A DNA stretch of 64,000 nucleotides, taken from assembly GCA_934875375.1 (NCBI GenBank), contig CAKXHL010000005.1:1-64000 (forward strand), in the 5' to 3' direction. Under the pieces are notes generated by a model. The model was not told the DNA's origin and searched no databases. It worked only from the letters and a program-made list of their open reading frames with translations. Numbering within the stretch: position 1 is the stretch's first letter; each line of letters starts with the position of its first letter. The stretch is from an uncultured bacterium. GTDB taxonomy: Bacteria > Bacillota > Clostridia > Oscillospirales > Ruminococcaceae. The position numbers were made by a program, and so were the translations under genes. Below are positions 35,464 to 44,268 of this stretch, one piece after another.

Positions 35464-36326
35464 TATTCATTCGTCCTCCTTTTCAGCACGGAAAACAACA
35501 GGTTAATCAGCAGGATAAATACAAACAATACTACTGCAGTTGCAATCAAAGCTTCTCGGTGCAAATCCGCCGCATAGCCCATTTCCATTACGATATTCGA
35601 AGTAAGAGTCCGCACGCCCTTTAACAGCCCTGCGGGCATACGCGGTTGATTTCCCGCCACCATGATAACTGCCATTGTTTCACCAATGGCGCGTCCGATT
35701 CCCAAAATAACACCTGCAAGAATACCGGATTTTGCTGCCGGCAGCGTGGCGAAAAAAACACTGCGTTCATGGCTGGCCCCCAGCGCCAAACCGCCTTCAT
35801 AATAGCTTTCCGGCACCGCCCGAATCGCCGATTCACTGACACCGATGATAGTAGGAAGAATCATAATGCCTAACAGGAGAGAAGCTGCCAGCATACTGGT
35901 TCCTTTGCTGTCGGGAAAAAGCTCTCGAATCAAGGGGACGATGACTACCAGACCAAAAAATCCATAAACGACTGACGGAATTCCTGCCAGCAGTTCTACT
36001 GCTGGTTTCAAAAACCGATAAAGGCCTTTCGGACAGAATTTTGCCATAAACACAGCTGTTAAAATGCCAATAGGAACACCGACAACAATCGCACCTGCGG
36101 TAACATAAATGCTTCCTAAAATCATAGGAAGAATCCCGTATAAATCATTTCCCGGTTTCCACACTTTTCCCAGCAAAAAATCAAATATGCCGATTTTTCC
36201 AATGGCCGGAAGACCATTCGCAAAAAGGAAAAGGCAAATCAGGGCAACTGCCAGAATAGAAGCGCAGGCAGCCAGTAAAAAAATACCTTTCATAAGGGTT
36301 TCTTTATTCAAATACCAATGTCTCAT
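35463..36326 (-). CDS. pstC: phosphate ABC transporter permease PstC
   Basis: A permease with six helices, the AGIPSVVYGFFGLVV segment, the EAA-like loop ESAIRAVPESYYEGGLALGA and GRAIGETMAVIMVAGN. I chose ATG 36326, which has GGAGC about 5 bases upstream and leaves 12 cytoplasmic residues before the first helix. ATG 36377 would add 17 residues and has a poor ribosome binding site. Confidence 0.93.
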   Translation of the reverse strand: MRHWYLNKETLMKGIFLLAACASILAVALICLFLFANGLPAIGKIGIFDFLLGKVWKPGNDLYGILPMILGSIYVTAGAIVVGVPIGILTAVFMAKFCPKGLYRFLKPAVELLAGIPSVVYGFFGLVVIVPLIRELFPDSKGTSMLAASLLLGIMILPTIIGVSESAIRAVPESYYEGGLALGASHERSVFFATLPAAKSGILAGVILGIGRAIGETMAVIMVAGNQPRMPAGLLKGVRTLTSNIVMEMGYAADLHREALIATAVVLFVFILLINLLFSVLKRRTNE

Positions 36327-36431
36327 ATACGCTCCGTTCTGCCGCTGTGTGACCGGCTGGAAAACTCTTTTAAACATTCTGCCCACACAGATGATGCGAA
36401 AAGCATCAGCTAAATGATACCGATACAGCAC

Positions 36432-36462
36432 AAGGGTTGCGGCCGATGACACCGTAACCCTT
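36432..36462 (-). other. intercistronic hairpin between pstS and pstC
   Basis: AAGGGTT-a-CGG ... CCG-c-AACCCTT forms a 10-bp stem with one internal mismatch, but no T tract follows. It could protect pstS mRNA or cause partial termination, raising PstS above the permease subunits. That role is inference. Confidence 0.5.
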
Positions 36463-36486
36463 GATGCTTTTTATGTTATTTATCTA

Positions 36487-37425
36487 CTAGGCGACTTCGG
36501 ACCAGGAGATTGTCTCTCCGATATAAATGGACTTTACTTGATCTTTAGTCAAATCCTCGATGGGATTTTCGTTGTTTACGATGACCGCAATACCGTCAGT
36601 AGCGATTACGGTAGGTGTCAGACCTTTTTCAATTTCAGTATCTTTCAGCTCTCTGGAAGCCATACCAATATCGCAGACACCGTCAATAGCGGAGTTCATG
36701 CCGGTAGTAGAATCACTTTCCTGAATCTCGATTTCAGCATTGGGATTTACGGTGAGATACGCTTCTTTCAGTTTTTGCATTACAGGAGTTACGGAGGAGG
36801 AACCAGCGACTACGATCTTGCCGGAGGGTTTGCTGCCGGCATAGGCGCCGCTCGTTTCCTGCGGGATACAACCAGCCTCTTCCACAACTTTCTGTCCGTC
36901 AGAACTCATGATAAAGTCGATAAAATCCTGTGCAACTTCGCTCACGTCTGCTTTGGTTGCAATATTGAAAGGTCTGGAAATTCCATAGGCTCCGCTTTTT
37001 ACATTCTCTACGGTGGCTTCAGCACCGTCGATCTTGACCGCTTTTACAGTCTCGTTCAGCGACCCAAGAGAAATATATCCAATCGAGTAAGGATTACCGG
37101 CCACGGAGGTCATCATGACAGAAGTGCTGTTGGTGATATCGGCCTCATCACTGGTTCTGTCCACTTTATTGCCATCGGCATCCTTTTCTTCTACCCCAAA
37201 CAGTTCAACAAAAGCACCTCTGGTTCCTGATCCATCCTCACGGGAAATAACCGCGATATCTTTGGAAGTATCAAAGTCTGCTTCTGCCTGGCTGCTTTGT
37301 GCGGAAGCGGAAGAATTTTCAGTGCCGCCGCCATAAGAAGATTCGGATGAGGTCGTTGTGCTGGAACAACCAGCAAAAGCGGACAGCATCAATGCCGCCA
37401 TACATACAAAAATCATCTTTTTCAT
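36487..37425 (-). CDS. pstS: phosphate-binding lipoprotein PstS, circularly permuted
   Basis: The signal peptide ends in lipobox LSAFAGC (Cys20). The order of the mature parts is reversed relative to usual PstS. Residues about 55-190 match the normally distal part (SREDGSGTRGAF, ITNSTSVM, GYISLGSLNETVKA, SRPFNIATK). Residues about 203-312 match the normally N-terminal part (VAGSSSVTPVMQKL, SDSTTGMNSAIDG, DIGMASREL, DGIAVIVN, closing with ISWSEV). All phosphate-contact segments are there. It starts the pstSCAB-phoU operon. Confidence 0.93.
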   Translation of the reverse strand: MKKMIFVCMAALMLSAFAGCSSTTTSSESSYGGGTENSSASAQSSQAEADFDTSKDIAVISREDGSGTRGAFVELFGVEEKDADGNKVDRTSDEADITNSTSVMMTSVAGNPYSIGYISLGSLNETVKAVKIDGAEATVENVKSGAYGISRPFNIATKADVSEVAQDFIDFIMSSDGQKVVEEAGCIPQETSGAYAGSKPSGKIVVAGSSSVTPVMQKLKEAYLTVNPNAEIEIQESDSTTGMNSAIDGVCDIGMASRELKDTEIEKGLTPTVIATDGIAVIVNNENPIEDLTKDQVKSIYIGETISWSEVA

Positions 37426-37649
37426 TGCTAAATTCTCCTTTTATTTCTTACTTTTGATTGCAACCTCATCATACCGGCTGCATGTAAAATATAAAACGGT
37501 GTGTAGGAAAAATATTTGTAAAGAAAAGGAGGAACAAATTTTACATTTCTCTTTTAAAAATATATTCGGTTTTTTGTCTGTACCATCTAAGCTTTTACAG
37601 TGCAAATCTTTCCATATCAATCAAACTGCCAAAAGCCTTTTTGAATGCA

Positions 37650-37685
37650 AAAAGCCCGGTGAAGTTTTTGCTTCACCGGGCTTTT
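37650..37685 (-). terminator. terminator after the M42 peptidase gene
   Basis: AAAAGCCCGGTGAAG / CTTCACCGGGCTTTT, a perfect 15-bp stem, lies 14 bases after the peptidase stop and is followed by TTTTTG on the minus strand. Confidence 0.9.
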
Positions 37686-37699
37686 CATAATCCAGGCGA

Positions 37700-38737
37700 T
37701 TAACAGCCTAAATATGCCAAAATTAATTGAATCGTATTTTCCATTCCTTTATAATGTGTACGTTCCATTCCATGCGAGGCATGGACACCAGGGCCAATTA
37801 AAGCGCCCTTCACATCGTTTCCCGCAGACCAAGCAGCGCCGACATCCGAACCATAACGGGGATAGATATCCACCGCGTAGTCCAATTTTCTTTCCTCTGC
37901 CAGACGAATCAGACGACTCACCATTTCATAGTCATAAGGGCCGTGAGAATCCTTAGCGCAAATGGAAACATCATATTCCGTACAACTTAAATCATCGCCG
38001 ATACACCCCATGTCTACGGCAAGCAATTCTGACAGCCCTGCCGGAAGATAAGATGCACCATGTCCTGTTTCTTCGTAAACGGAGAAGAAAAACACCGTAT
38101 CATACTGCGGGCAAAGATTTTTATCATGCAGGATTTTCAAAACAGTCAGCAGACAGGCAGCGCTTCCTTTATCATCAATGAACCGGGACTTTAAAAAACC
38201 GCTGGAAGTAATGACTGTTTTGGGATCAATGAAAATGTAATCACCTGGACGGATTCCAAGATTCTGCACATCTTCTTTGGATTTTACCGGCTCGTCAATT
38301 CGCACTGCCATATTGACGTCATCACGGGGGCGTGTTGATGCATCGGGAAAAACATGTACCGCTGGGCTCAAGCTTAAAATAGTACCTGAATAAGCCGTAT
38401 CATCCCGCGTAAGAACCTTGCAGTACTCACCGTCCAACGTTGGAAGGATAGGACCGCCTACCGGCGTAAATTTGAGCATGCCATCGCTGCTGATGGAACG
38501 AACCATCGCACCCAAAGTGTCTATATGGGCGGAAACCGCTACTTTTTTACTGTTATCCCGGCCAGGCACATGAATGAGCCCGCAGCCCTTTGTTGTTTTT
38601 TCAAACCCAAACTCCAGACTTTCCGCCACTTGGCCAATGGCATCAACCACACGCAGAGTGTATCCTGTTGGGCTGTCAATTCCCAAAAGCAATTTGGCAT
38701 AGGTAAACAGGTCATGTTGATAATCGGCAATTTTCAT
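37700..38737 (-). CDS. M42 family metallo-aminopeptidase
   Basis: A 345-residue dinuclear-zinc aminopeptidase of the PepA/FrvX type. The ligands are seen in SAHIDTLG, IDDKGSAA (Asp bridging), YEETGHG (Glu base and ligand), AVDMG and the final GVHASHGMERTH histidine. Substrates are peptides in the cytoplasm; specificity is not visible. ATG 38737 follows GTGAGGAAA. It is a single-gene transcript with its own promoter and terminator. Confidence 0.92.
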   Translation of the reverse strand: MKIADYQHDLFTYAKLLLGIDSPTGYTLRVVDAIGQVAESLEFGFEKTTKGCGLIHVPGRDNSKKVAVSAHIDTLGAMVRSISSDGMLKFTPVGGPILPTLDGEYCKVLTRDDTAYSGTILSLSPAVHVFPDASTRPRDDVNMAVRIDEPVKSKEDVQNLGIRPGDYIFIDPKTVITSSGFLKSRFIDDKGSAACLLTVLKILHDKNLCPQYDTVFFFSVYEETGHGASYLPAGLSELLAVDMGCIGDDLSCTEYDVSICAKDSHGPYDYEMVSRLIRLAEERKLDYAVDIYPRYGSDVGAAWSAGNDVKGALIGPGVHASHGMERTHYKGMENTIQLILAYLGC

Positions 38738-38763
38738 TTTCCTCACCCTTCCTTTCTTTTTCC

Positions 38764-38793
38764 AGTATACACCAAATATCCTCTTTATTGCAA
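38764..38793 (-). promoter_or_regulatory. promoter for the M42 peptidase gene
   Basis: TTGCAA (38788-38793), an 18-base spacer and TATACT (38764-38769) on the minus strand. Confidence 0.6.
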
Positions 38794-38883
38794 CCGAAAG
38801 CATTTCGTCCGATTTGATTTTTGTGCATAAGTTTAATATTATTCAGAATCTTAAGAAAAACAATCTCTTTTCATTACTTGCAA

Positions 38884-38919
38884 AATAAAAACGAGACGAA
38901 AAGTCGTCTCGTTTTTATT
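38884..38919 (-). terminator. terminator after lysC
   Basis: AATAAAAACGAGACGA / TCGTCTCGTTTTTATT is a perfect 16-bp stem with a 4-base loop, ending directly at the lysC stop. Confidence 0.9.
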
Positions 38920-40137
38920 TTATCTAGGTAAATCAGCCAAAAAAGCATCGTGAATTGCGGCGACCGCACGGGTAGAATCCTTTGAGTCAATCAAAACCGA
39001 AATTTTAATTTCACTGGTAGAGATCATCTGTATATTAATATTTGCATCCATCAGCGCTTCAAACATTTTGGCCGCAACACCAGGATTGCTCTGCATTCCC
39101 GCCCCTACAACCGACACTTTTGAAATATCTTCAGAACACTCAACCGACTGAAAATGAAGCACGTCCTTTAAAGAATTCACCACTTTTACAGCCTCTTCCA
39201 AATTACCTTTGGAAACGGTAAAGCTGATATCCTTACTGCCGGTCCTGCCGATTGACTGTAAGATAATATCAACATCGATTTTTTTCGAGGCCAGCGTGGA
39301 AAACAGCCGGAATGCAACGCCAGGGCTATCTGGCACCCCAACAACAGAAATACGGGCAACGTCGTTATCTCTTGCTACACCTTTAATTAACATCTTTTCC
39401 ACATCTGTTACCTCCTTTACCTTGGTACCGGGTTTTCGTTCCAAGCTGGAAACCACTTCAAGGTTTACATTATACTTCTTTGCCATCTCGACCGAGCGAT
39501 TATGCAGAACGTTGGCGCCCAAACTGGCCAATTCCAGCATCTCATCATAGGTAATTTCGTCTAATTTCTGCGCATTGGGGACAATACGCGGGTCTGCTGT
39601 ATAAACGCCGTCCACATCCGTAAATATTTGGCACAGATCTGCATGAAACGCTGCTGCCAATGCCACTGCACTGGTGTCAGAGCCTCCCCGTCCAAGCGTA
39701 GTAATATTATCATAACGGTTCATGCCCTGAAAACCTGCAACGATGATAATATTGTGTTTGTTAATCTCATTTTCAATCCGTTCTTTTTCAATCCGGCGAA
39801 TACGCGCTTTACTGTAATTGGAATCCGTTACAAAACCCGCTTGGGAACCTGTAAGAGAAATAACAGGATATCCCAATTTTTCAATCGCCATCGCCAACAG
39901 CGCAATGGAAATTTGTTCTCCTGTGGAAAGAAGCATATCCATTTCCCTTTTGGAAGGGTTGGGGTTAATTTCCGCTGCCTTTGCAATCAAATCATCGGTG
40001 GTATCTCCCTGTGCGGAAACGACAACAATTACATCATTGCCTTTATCATAGGTATCCGTAATGATATTCGCAACGTTAAATACTCGTTGGGCGTTCGCAA
40101 CCGATGATCCGCCAAATTTCTGAACAATCAAACTCAT
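38920..40137 (-). CDS. lysC: aspartate kinase
   Basis: First step of the aspartate family pathway. The kinase domain starts with VQKFGGSSV and has TLGRGGSDTSAVALA; two C-terminal ACT domains follow (SVVGVPDSPGVAFRL and SVVGAGMQSNPGVAAKM), giving end-product control. At 405 aa it is a monofunctional class enzyme. It is last in the ACT - hom - thrB - lysC operon, so it probably serves threonine synthesis in particular. Confidence 0.96.
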   Translation of the reverse strand: MSLIVQKFGGSSVANAQRVFNVANIITDTYDKGNDVIVVVSAQGDTTDDLIAKAAEINPNPSKREMDMLLSTGEQISIALLAMAIEKLGYPVISLTGSQAGFVTDSNYSKARIRRIEKERIENEINKHNIIIVAGFQGMNRYDNITTLGRGGSDTSAVALAAAFHADLCQIFTDVDGVYTADPRIVPNAQKLDEITYDEMLELASLGANVLHNRSVEMAKKYNVNLEVVSSLERKPGTKVKEVTDVEKMLIKGVARDNDVARISVVGVPDSPGVAFRLFSTLASKKIDVDIILQSIGRTGSKDISFTVSKGNLEEAVKVVNSLKDVLHFQSVECSEDISKVSVVGAGMQSNPGVAAKMFEALMDANINIQMISTSEIKISVLIDSKDSTRAVAAIHDAFLADLPR

Positions 40138-40149
40138 CTTATGTACCCC

Positions 40150-41043
40150 CTAATCTTCTAACACTCGAGCCCCCACATTGGTAACAGACAACTCATGAAT
40201 CTGCCACTGGTTTAGCCCCATCTCATCACAGCCGACGCGCATTTGCTGTGCAAAATCTGTTTTTTCACTATTGACAATCGCCATCAGAGTAGAACCGGCA
40301 CCACTGATATACATGGCATATGCGCCGCACTGATAAGCCAGGTCAAAAACTTCGTGGGCGCCGTCAATCAGCGAAAGGCGGTAAGGCTGATGCAATCGAT
40401 CGTCACAGGCGATTTTCAGATTGTGATAATTGCCGGAATAAAGAGAAACGGACATCAAAGCTGATCGGGAAAGGTTAAAAACTGCATCTTTATGAGATAC
40501 ATCCCGCGGCAGAGCCTGACGGGCAAACGAAGTTTTCAGCTCGAAATTGGGGATGATGGCAACAAACCGCAAGTCCTGGGCGATGGCCTGTTTCACATAA
40601 TAGACTTTTCCCTTTTCTAGAACGGCGGTGACCAATCCGCCCAGCAACGCCGGCGTGGAATTATCTGGATGTCCCTCCAGCGTAGCCGCAATATTAACCA
40701 GCTCACGCTGGCATAGAGGGCCGCCAAGAAGATGATTTGCACCTACGATACCACCTACAGTACAGGCAGAAGAACTGCCCAACCCACGAGCCATCGGGAT
40801 TTTGTTGGTCTGGCGGATTTTCATGCCCTTCATAGGCTTTCCGCACAAATCATAAATATATTTTACACTTTGGTATACCAAGTTATTTTCATCCACAGGA
40901 ATCGGTATGCCGTCCAACGCTTGGATATCCAGACAGTCCGCTTCTTCCATTTCGATTGTATTATACATTGTAACAGCCAAACCAAGTGAATCAAAGCCGG
41001 AACCGATATTTGCGCTGGTTGCAGGAATCTGCACTTTTATCAT
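40150..41043 (-). CDS. thrB: homoserine kinase
   Basis: A GHMP kinase that phosphorylates homoserine for threonine synthesis. The N-terminal PATSANIGSGFDSLGLA, the ATP loop PMARGLGSSSAC near residue 89 and the C-terminal SGAGSTLMAIV are all present. The length (297 aa) is normal. It lies 12 bases before lysC and 22 bases after hom. Confidence 0.96.
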   Translation of the reverse strand: MIKVQIPATSANIGSGFDSLGLAVTMYNTIEMEEADCLDIQALDGIPIPVDENNLVYQSVKYIYDLCGKPMKGMKIRQTNKIPMARGLGSSSACTVGGIVGANHLLGGPLCQRELVNIAATLEGHPDNSTPALLGGLVTAVLEKGKVYYVKQAIAQDLRFVAIIPNFELKTSFARQALPRDVSHKDAVFNLSRSALMSVSLYSGNYHNLKIACDDRLHQPYRLSLIDGAHEVFDLAYQCGAYAMYISGAGSTLMAIVNSEKTDFAQQMRVGCDEMGLNQWQIHELSVTNVGARVLED

Positions 41044-41065
41044 ATGTCCTTTCCCCTTCTCCGGT

Positions 41066-42292
41066 TCATCCGAGCAGTCGGATTTTTCCCAGAATTTTTA
41101 TATCGCCGAGTTTTTGTTCTGCCGCTAATGCCTGAGACTCTTTCATTGTACCGGTCAAAAATGCTGTTTCATCATCGGGCTGACCTAGCCGGGATAAGTA
41201 GGATACCTCTCCAAAAAGGGAGGCGATTTTTTCTTTCGATACGAAACCACATAATCTGTAATAAAAAGCATTTTCATACATAGAAATATCTTCCACTGTG
41301 TCTGCATTGGAATCTTCCCAAGTCAAAGACTGGCTGGTATTCGGTGATTTCGCGATATGTACCACATCAGCTATCACTGCGGAAGCTGTGGGCAGCTTGC
41401 CGGCTCCTTTACCATAAAACATAACATCTCCGGTTTCATCGCCCTTGACCAGTACACCATTAAATACATCGTCAACGCTGGAAAGCTGATTTTCCACCGG
41501 AACAAAAACGGGGCTTACCATTACCTCGTTTTTTCTACCTTCCATCCTTTTGGCCCGGCCAATCAGTTTGACCACATATCCCCCGCTCTGTGCATATGCC
41601 ACGTCTTCTAACGTAATGGTTGAAATGCCTTCGGTATACACTTCCTTAGGATAAACATGTTTTCCAAATGCCAATGATGCCAAAATACAAATCTTACGGC
41701 AGGCATCCACACCATCAACATCGGCAGCAGGATTTTTTTCCGCATAGCCTAACTGCTGCGCTAAAGCAAGTGCTTCCTGAAAAGTCATGCGTTCTTTGAT
41801 CATCTTGGTGAGAATAAAATTAGTGGTACCGTTTAAAATGCCATAGACTTCATCAATCCGGTTGGCCGCAAGACACAAATGCATTGGACGGATAATAGGG
41901 ATCCCGCCGCCGACACTGGCCTCAAAAAAGAAGTTTACATTTCTTTCTTTTGCCAAAGTCAACAGTTCCGCACCCTTTTCAGCCACCAGTTCCTTATTAG
42001 AAGTGACAACGCTTTTCCCCTGCTGCAAACAGCTCTTCACAAATTCATAAGCCGGATGCAGCCCTCCCATTGCCTCTACGACAATTTGAATAGAATCGTC
42101 TGCAACGATATCCTCAAAATTCTTGGTAAACCGGTCTGCATAAACGGTATCCGGAAAATCACGAAGATCCAGAATTTTCGCACAATATAGGTCATCACCA
42201 GCCTTTTGACACAGACTGGAAGCCTTTTCTTCTAAAATTTCCGCTACACCGGAACCGACTACACCGTGTCCCATCAATGCTACTTTTATCAT
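41066..42292 (-). CDS. hom: homoserine dehydrogenase
   Basis: The NAD(P) Rossmann motif GHGVVGSGVAEIL is at the N-terminus. The catalytic domain has EASVGGGIPIIRP, GILNGTTNFIL, and the AADVDGVDACRK substrate region. The C-terminal ACT domain (about 345-408) gives threonine feedback. It reduces aspartate semialdehyde to homoserine. Confidence 0.96.
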   Translation of the reverse strand: MIKVALMGHGVVGSGVAEILEEKASSLCQKAGDDLYCAKILDLRDFPDTVYADRFTKNFEDIVADDSIQIVVEAMGGLHPAYEFVKSCLQQGKSVVTSNKELVAEKGAELLTLAKERNVNFFFEASVGGGIPIIRPMHLCLAANRIDEVYGILNGTTNFILTKMIKERMTFQEALALAQQLGYAEKNPAADVDGVDACRKICILASLAFGKHVYPKEVYTEGISTITLEDVAYAQSGGYVVKLIGRAKRMEGRKNEVMVSPVFVPVENQLSSVDDVFNGVLVKGDETGDVMFYGKGAGKLPTASAVIADVVHIAKSPNTSQSLTWEDSNADTVEDISMYENAFYYRLCGFVSKEKIASLFGEVSYLSRLGQPDDETAFLTGTMKESQALAAEQKLGDIKILGKIRLLG

Positions 42293-42324
42293 AATGATTC
42301 CCTACCTCCATCTTTTAAAGGCCA

Positions 42325-42768
42325 TTAATGACCGGAAATGAACTTGATATCCAACACGCCGGGGAGTTTTTTTGCTTTTTCCAACAACTCCTCTTCCGAA
42401 CAGTTCATCTGGTTTGTCCGCAGAGAAATGGATACAGGAGCCACCGAATCCACCGGAATATTCTGGTGAATGGTAAGAATGTTCCCGCCACTCGATGAAA
42501 TTTCCGCCATTAACGCCGACAAAACGCCTGATTCATCTGCCAGAGAAGCAGAAATCGTCATAATACTGTCACTAAGCCGGGTATTGTATTCGTGAATAAA
42601 ATCTTTGTACTTATAAAAAGCACTACGGGAAATACCTGCAGATTTCGCCGCTTCCGATGCACTTTTGGCTTTGCCCTGTGCTAACAGCTTTTTTGCCAAT
42701 ATAACTTTTAAATACACTTCGGGCAAGATCTGAGAGTCCACCAAAAGATATTTAGGATGTTCTTTCAT
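42325..42768 (-). CDS. ACT domain protein (UPF0735 / PheB-like)
   Basis: About 147 residues: an N-terminal helix-turn-helix-like part (SEAAKSAGISRSAFYKYKDFIH) and a C-terminal ACT domain with DESGVLSALMAEIS and INGxxLTIHQ-like NILTIHQNIP. This family precedes hom in many Firmicutes and is thought to sense an amino acid. ATG 42768 follows TTAGGAGCGG. It is first in the threonine operon. Confidence 0.88.
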   Translation of the reverse strand: MKEHPKYLLVDSQILPEVYLKVILAKKLLAQGKAKSASEAAKSAGISRSAFYKYKDFIHEYNTRLSDSIMTISASLADESGVLSALMAEISSSGGNILTIHQNIPVDSVAPVSISLRTNQMNCSEEELLEKAKKLPGVLDIKFISGH

Positions 42769-42809
42769 ATTGTCCGCTCCTAAAAAACGATTGTCTTTGA
42801 ACAAGCTAC

Positions 42810-42838
42810 AATATATCAAAAGCACTGCAATATCTCAA
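42810..42838 (-). promoter_or_regulatory. promoter of the threonine operon
   Basis: TTGAGA (42833-42838), a 17-base spacer and TATATT (42810-42815) on the minus strand. No T-box or attenuator is seen between it and the first gene. Confidence 0.75.
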
Positions 42839-43140
42839 TCCGGAAAGATATGGATTTTCGGGATTAAAAAACAAATAACAGCTATTTTATGAAATTATCT
42901 TTTATTTTAGCAGGATTTTTTTGTTTTTCGTCGGTTTTTATCATATTTTCATAATTTTTTGTACTAATTATCTTTTGTTTCATATGACATAACCGTATTC
43001 TTTCCTTATTGTCAAACTTTCTCTGGCATAAATGGAAGAAAGAAATGCAAATTAAAATAAAAAAGTCCAAAGAAAAACAGATATTTTACAGTGGAAGCCG
43101 AAACTGTATTCCATAGCAGTATCGACAGATCGGGGGGCTT
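42839..43140. other. AT-rich intergenic region between divergent genes
   Basis: About 300 bases separate the threonine operon promoter from the YtvI-like gene. The region is AT-rich. A 62-codon minus-strand open frame at 42882-43070 has no ribosome binding site or recognisable features. TTTACA near 43085 with TATTCC 16 bases on is a weak candidate promoter for the plus-strand gene. I see nothing else. Confidence 0.5.
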
Positions 43141-44211
43141 ATGAACGCAAGACAGAAAAAAGATTTTCTCTTATCCGCTGCTTTCTGGGCTGTAATGCTT
43201 TTTTTAATCTATTTTGGCCTAAAATTTACCATTCAACTGTTCTGGCCGTTTTTAGCCGGTTTGTTCCTCGCTTTTCTGCTTCATCCTGCTGTAAATTGGA
43301 TTAGCCGCTTTTCTTCCGCTAAAAAGAGCTTCTGGTCAGTAGCCGTTCTTTTGCTTTTGTATTTTACACTGGGTCTTTTTCTCTGGTTTTTATGCTGTTT
43401 AGCCCTGACCGGCATTCAAAATCTGCTCAAATTTCTGCCTCAGGTGTATCAAAATCAAATTGAGCCCTTTTTACTGTTGATCTCAGAACATTTTCCGCCG
43501 TCTAATGGACGGGCCGCTTCCTCCGCACAAAGATCTGGTGAATTGATGAGCCAAATTCAAAAAACACTGGTAGAATATTCTGGAGTAGCACTTTCCGCCA
43601 TTAGCAGCTGGATTTCCAAAGCTCCCGCTGCCTTTACCGCATTTCTTTTTGCAGTTCTTTCATCTTTCATGATCGCAATGGAATATCAAAATATTACACT
43701 ATGGATCCAGCGCAATATGCCCCGCCCTGTCCATCGGGCATTATTAGACTTAAAAGAATTTATTTTTTCCACTTTACTCCAAATGCTGAAAGCCTATGCT
43801 ATTCTTTTTGTCATTACCTTTTTGGAACTGACGTTTGGGCTTTGGTTGTTAAAAATCGAAAATTTTTGGTCTATGGCTCTTTTAATCGCAGTGGCGGATG
43901 CCTTGCCCGTTATCGGGCCAGGGATTGTACTGGTTCCGTGGGCCATTACCTGTTGTGTCAGCGGAAACTATTTTCAAGGGTTGGGACTATTGGCGTTGTT
44001 CGGTATTGTTGCGCTGGTCCGAACAATTATTGAGCCTAAAATTATCGGAAAACAGTTTGAGCTTCATCCGCTGACAACAATCACCGCTATGTATGCAGGG
44101 GCTCAACTATGGGGAATATGGGGATTTTTACTGGCACCTGTGGCTGTTCTTTATTTTTTACATTGGAAAGAAAAGCAAAATTGGAATTTTTCTTTCAAAA
44201 ATCTATTTTAA
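43141..44211 (+). CDS. YtvI-like AI-2E transporter superfamily membrane protein
   Basis: A 356-residue protein with seven or eight membrane helices and the AI-2E/YdiK/YtvI pattern: FWPFLAGLFLAFLLHPAV near the start and DALPVIGPGIVLVPWAI with IIEPKIIGKQFELHPLTT near the end. The YtvI branch is a sporulation integral membrane protein; the others are transporters. Which branch this is cannot be settled, but the sporulating context favours YtvI. GGGGGG lies 5 bases before the ATG. Confidence 0.83.
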   Translation: MNARQKKDFLLSAAFWAVMLFLIYFGLKFTIQLFWPFLAGLFLAFLLHPAVNWISRFSSAKKSFWSVAVLLLLYFTLGLFLWFLCCLALTGIQNLLKFLPQVYQNQIEPFLLLISEHFPPSNGRAASSAQRSGELMSQIQKTLVEYSGVALSAISSWISKAPAAFTAFLFAVLSSFMIAMEYQNITLWIQRNMPRPVHRALLDLKEFIFSTLLQMLKAYAILFVITFLELTFGLWLLKIENFWSMALLIAVADALPVIGPGIVLVPWAITCCVSGNYFQGLGLLALFGIVALVRTIIEPKIIGKQFELHPLTTITAMYAGAQLWGIWGFLLAPVAVLYFLHWKEKQNWNFSFKNLF

Positions 44212-44213
44212 TT

Positions 44214-44230
44214 GGCAGGTATATACTGCC
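44214..44230. repeat. short inverted repeat upstream of abgT
   Basis: GGCAG and CTGCC flank a 7-base AT-rich centre, 39 bases before the abgT ATG. It could be an operator or chance. Confidence 0.25.
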
Positions 44231-44268
44231 GTATTGCCTGAACAATTTGTATATGGAGGAGTTGCTTC

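Noticed and set aside
35646..35873. Antisense open frames within pstC and pstA
   Set aside because: Shadows of transporter genes; repeated Gly/Asn composition comes from the permease codons.
36538..37230. A 230-codon open frame opposite pstS
   Set aside because: It is an antisense shadow of a well-conserved gene, without a ribosome binding site or family features.
37426..37640. Possible Pho box upstream of pstS (two TTTACA hexamers near 37470 and 37500)
   Set aside because: The spacing does not fit the direct-repeat pattern of known PhoP or PhoB sites and no convincing -10 pairs with it.
42882..43070. A 62-codon minus-strand open frame in the gap before the YtvI-like gene
   Set aside because: No start signal, low-complexity AT-rich composition and no recognisable family.
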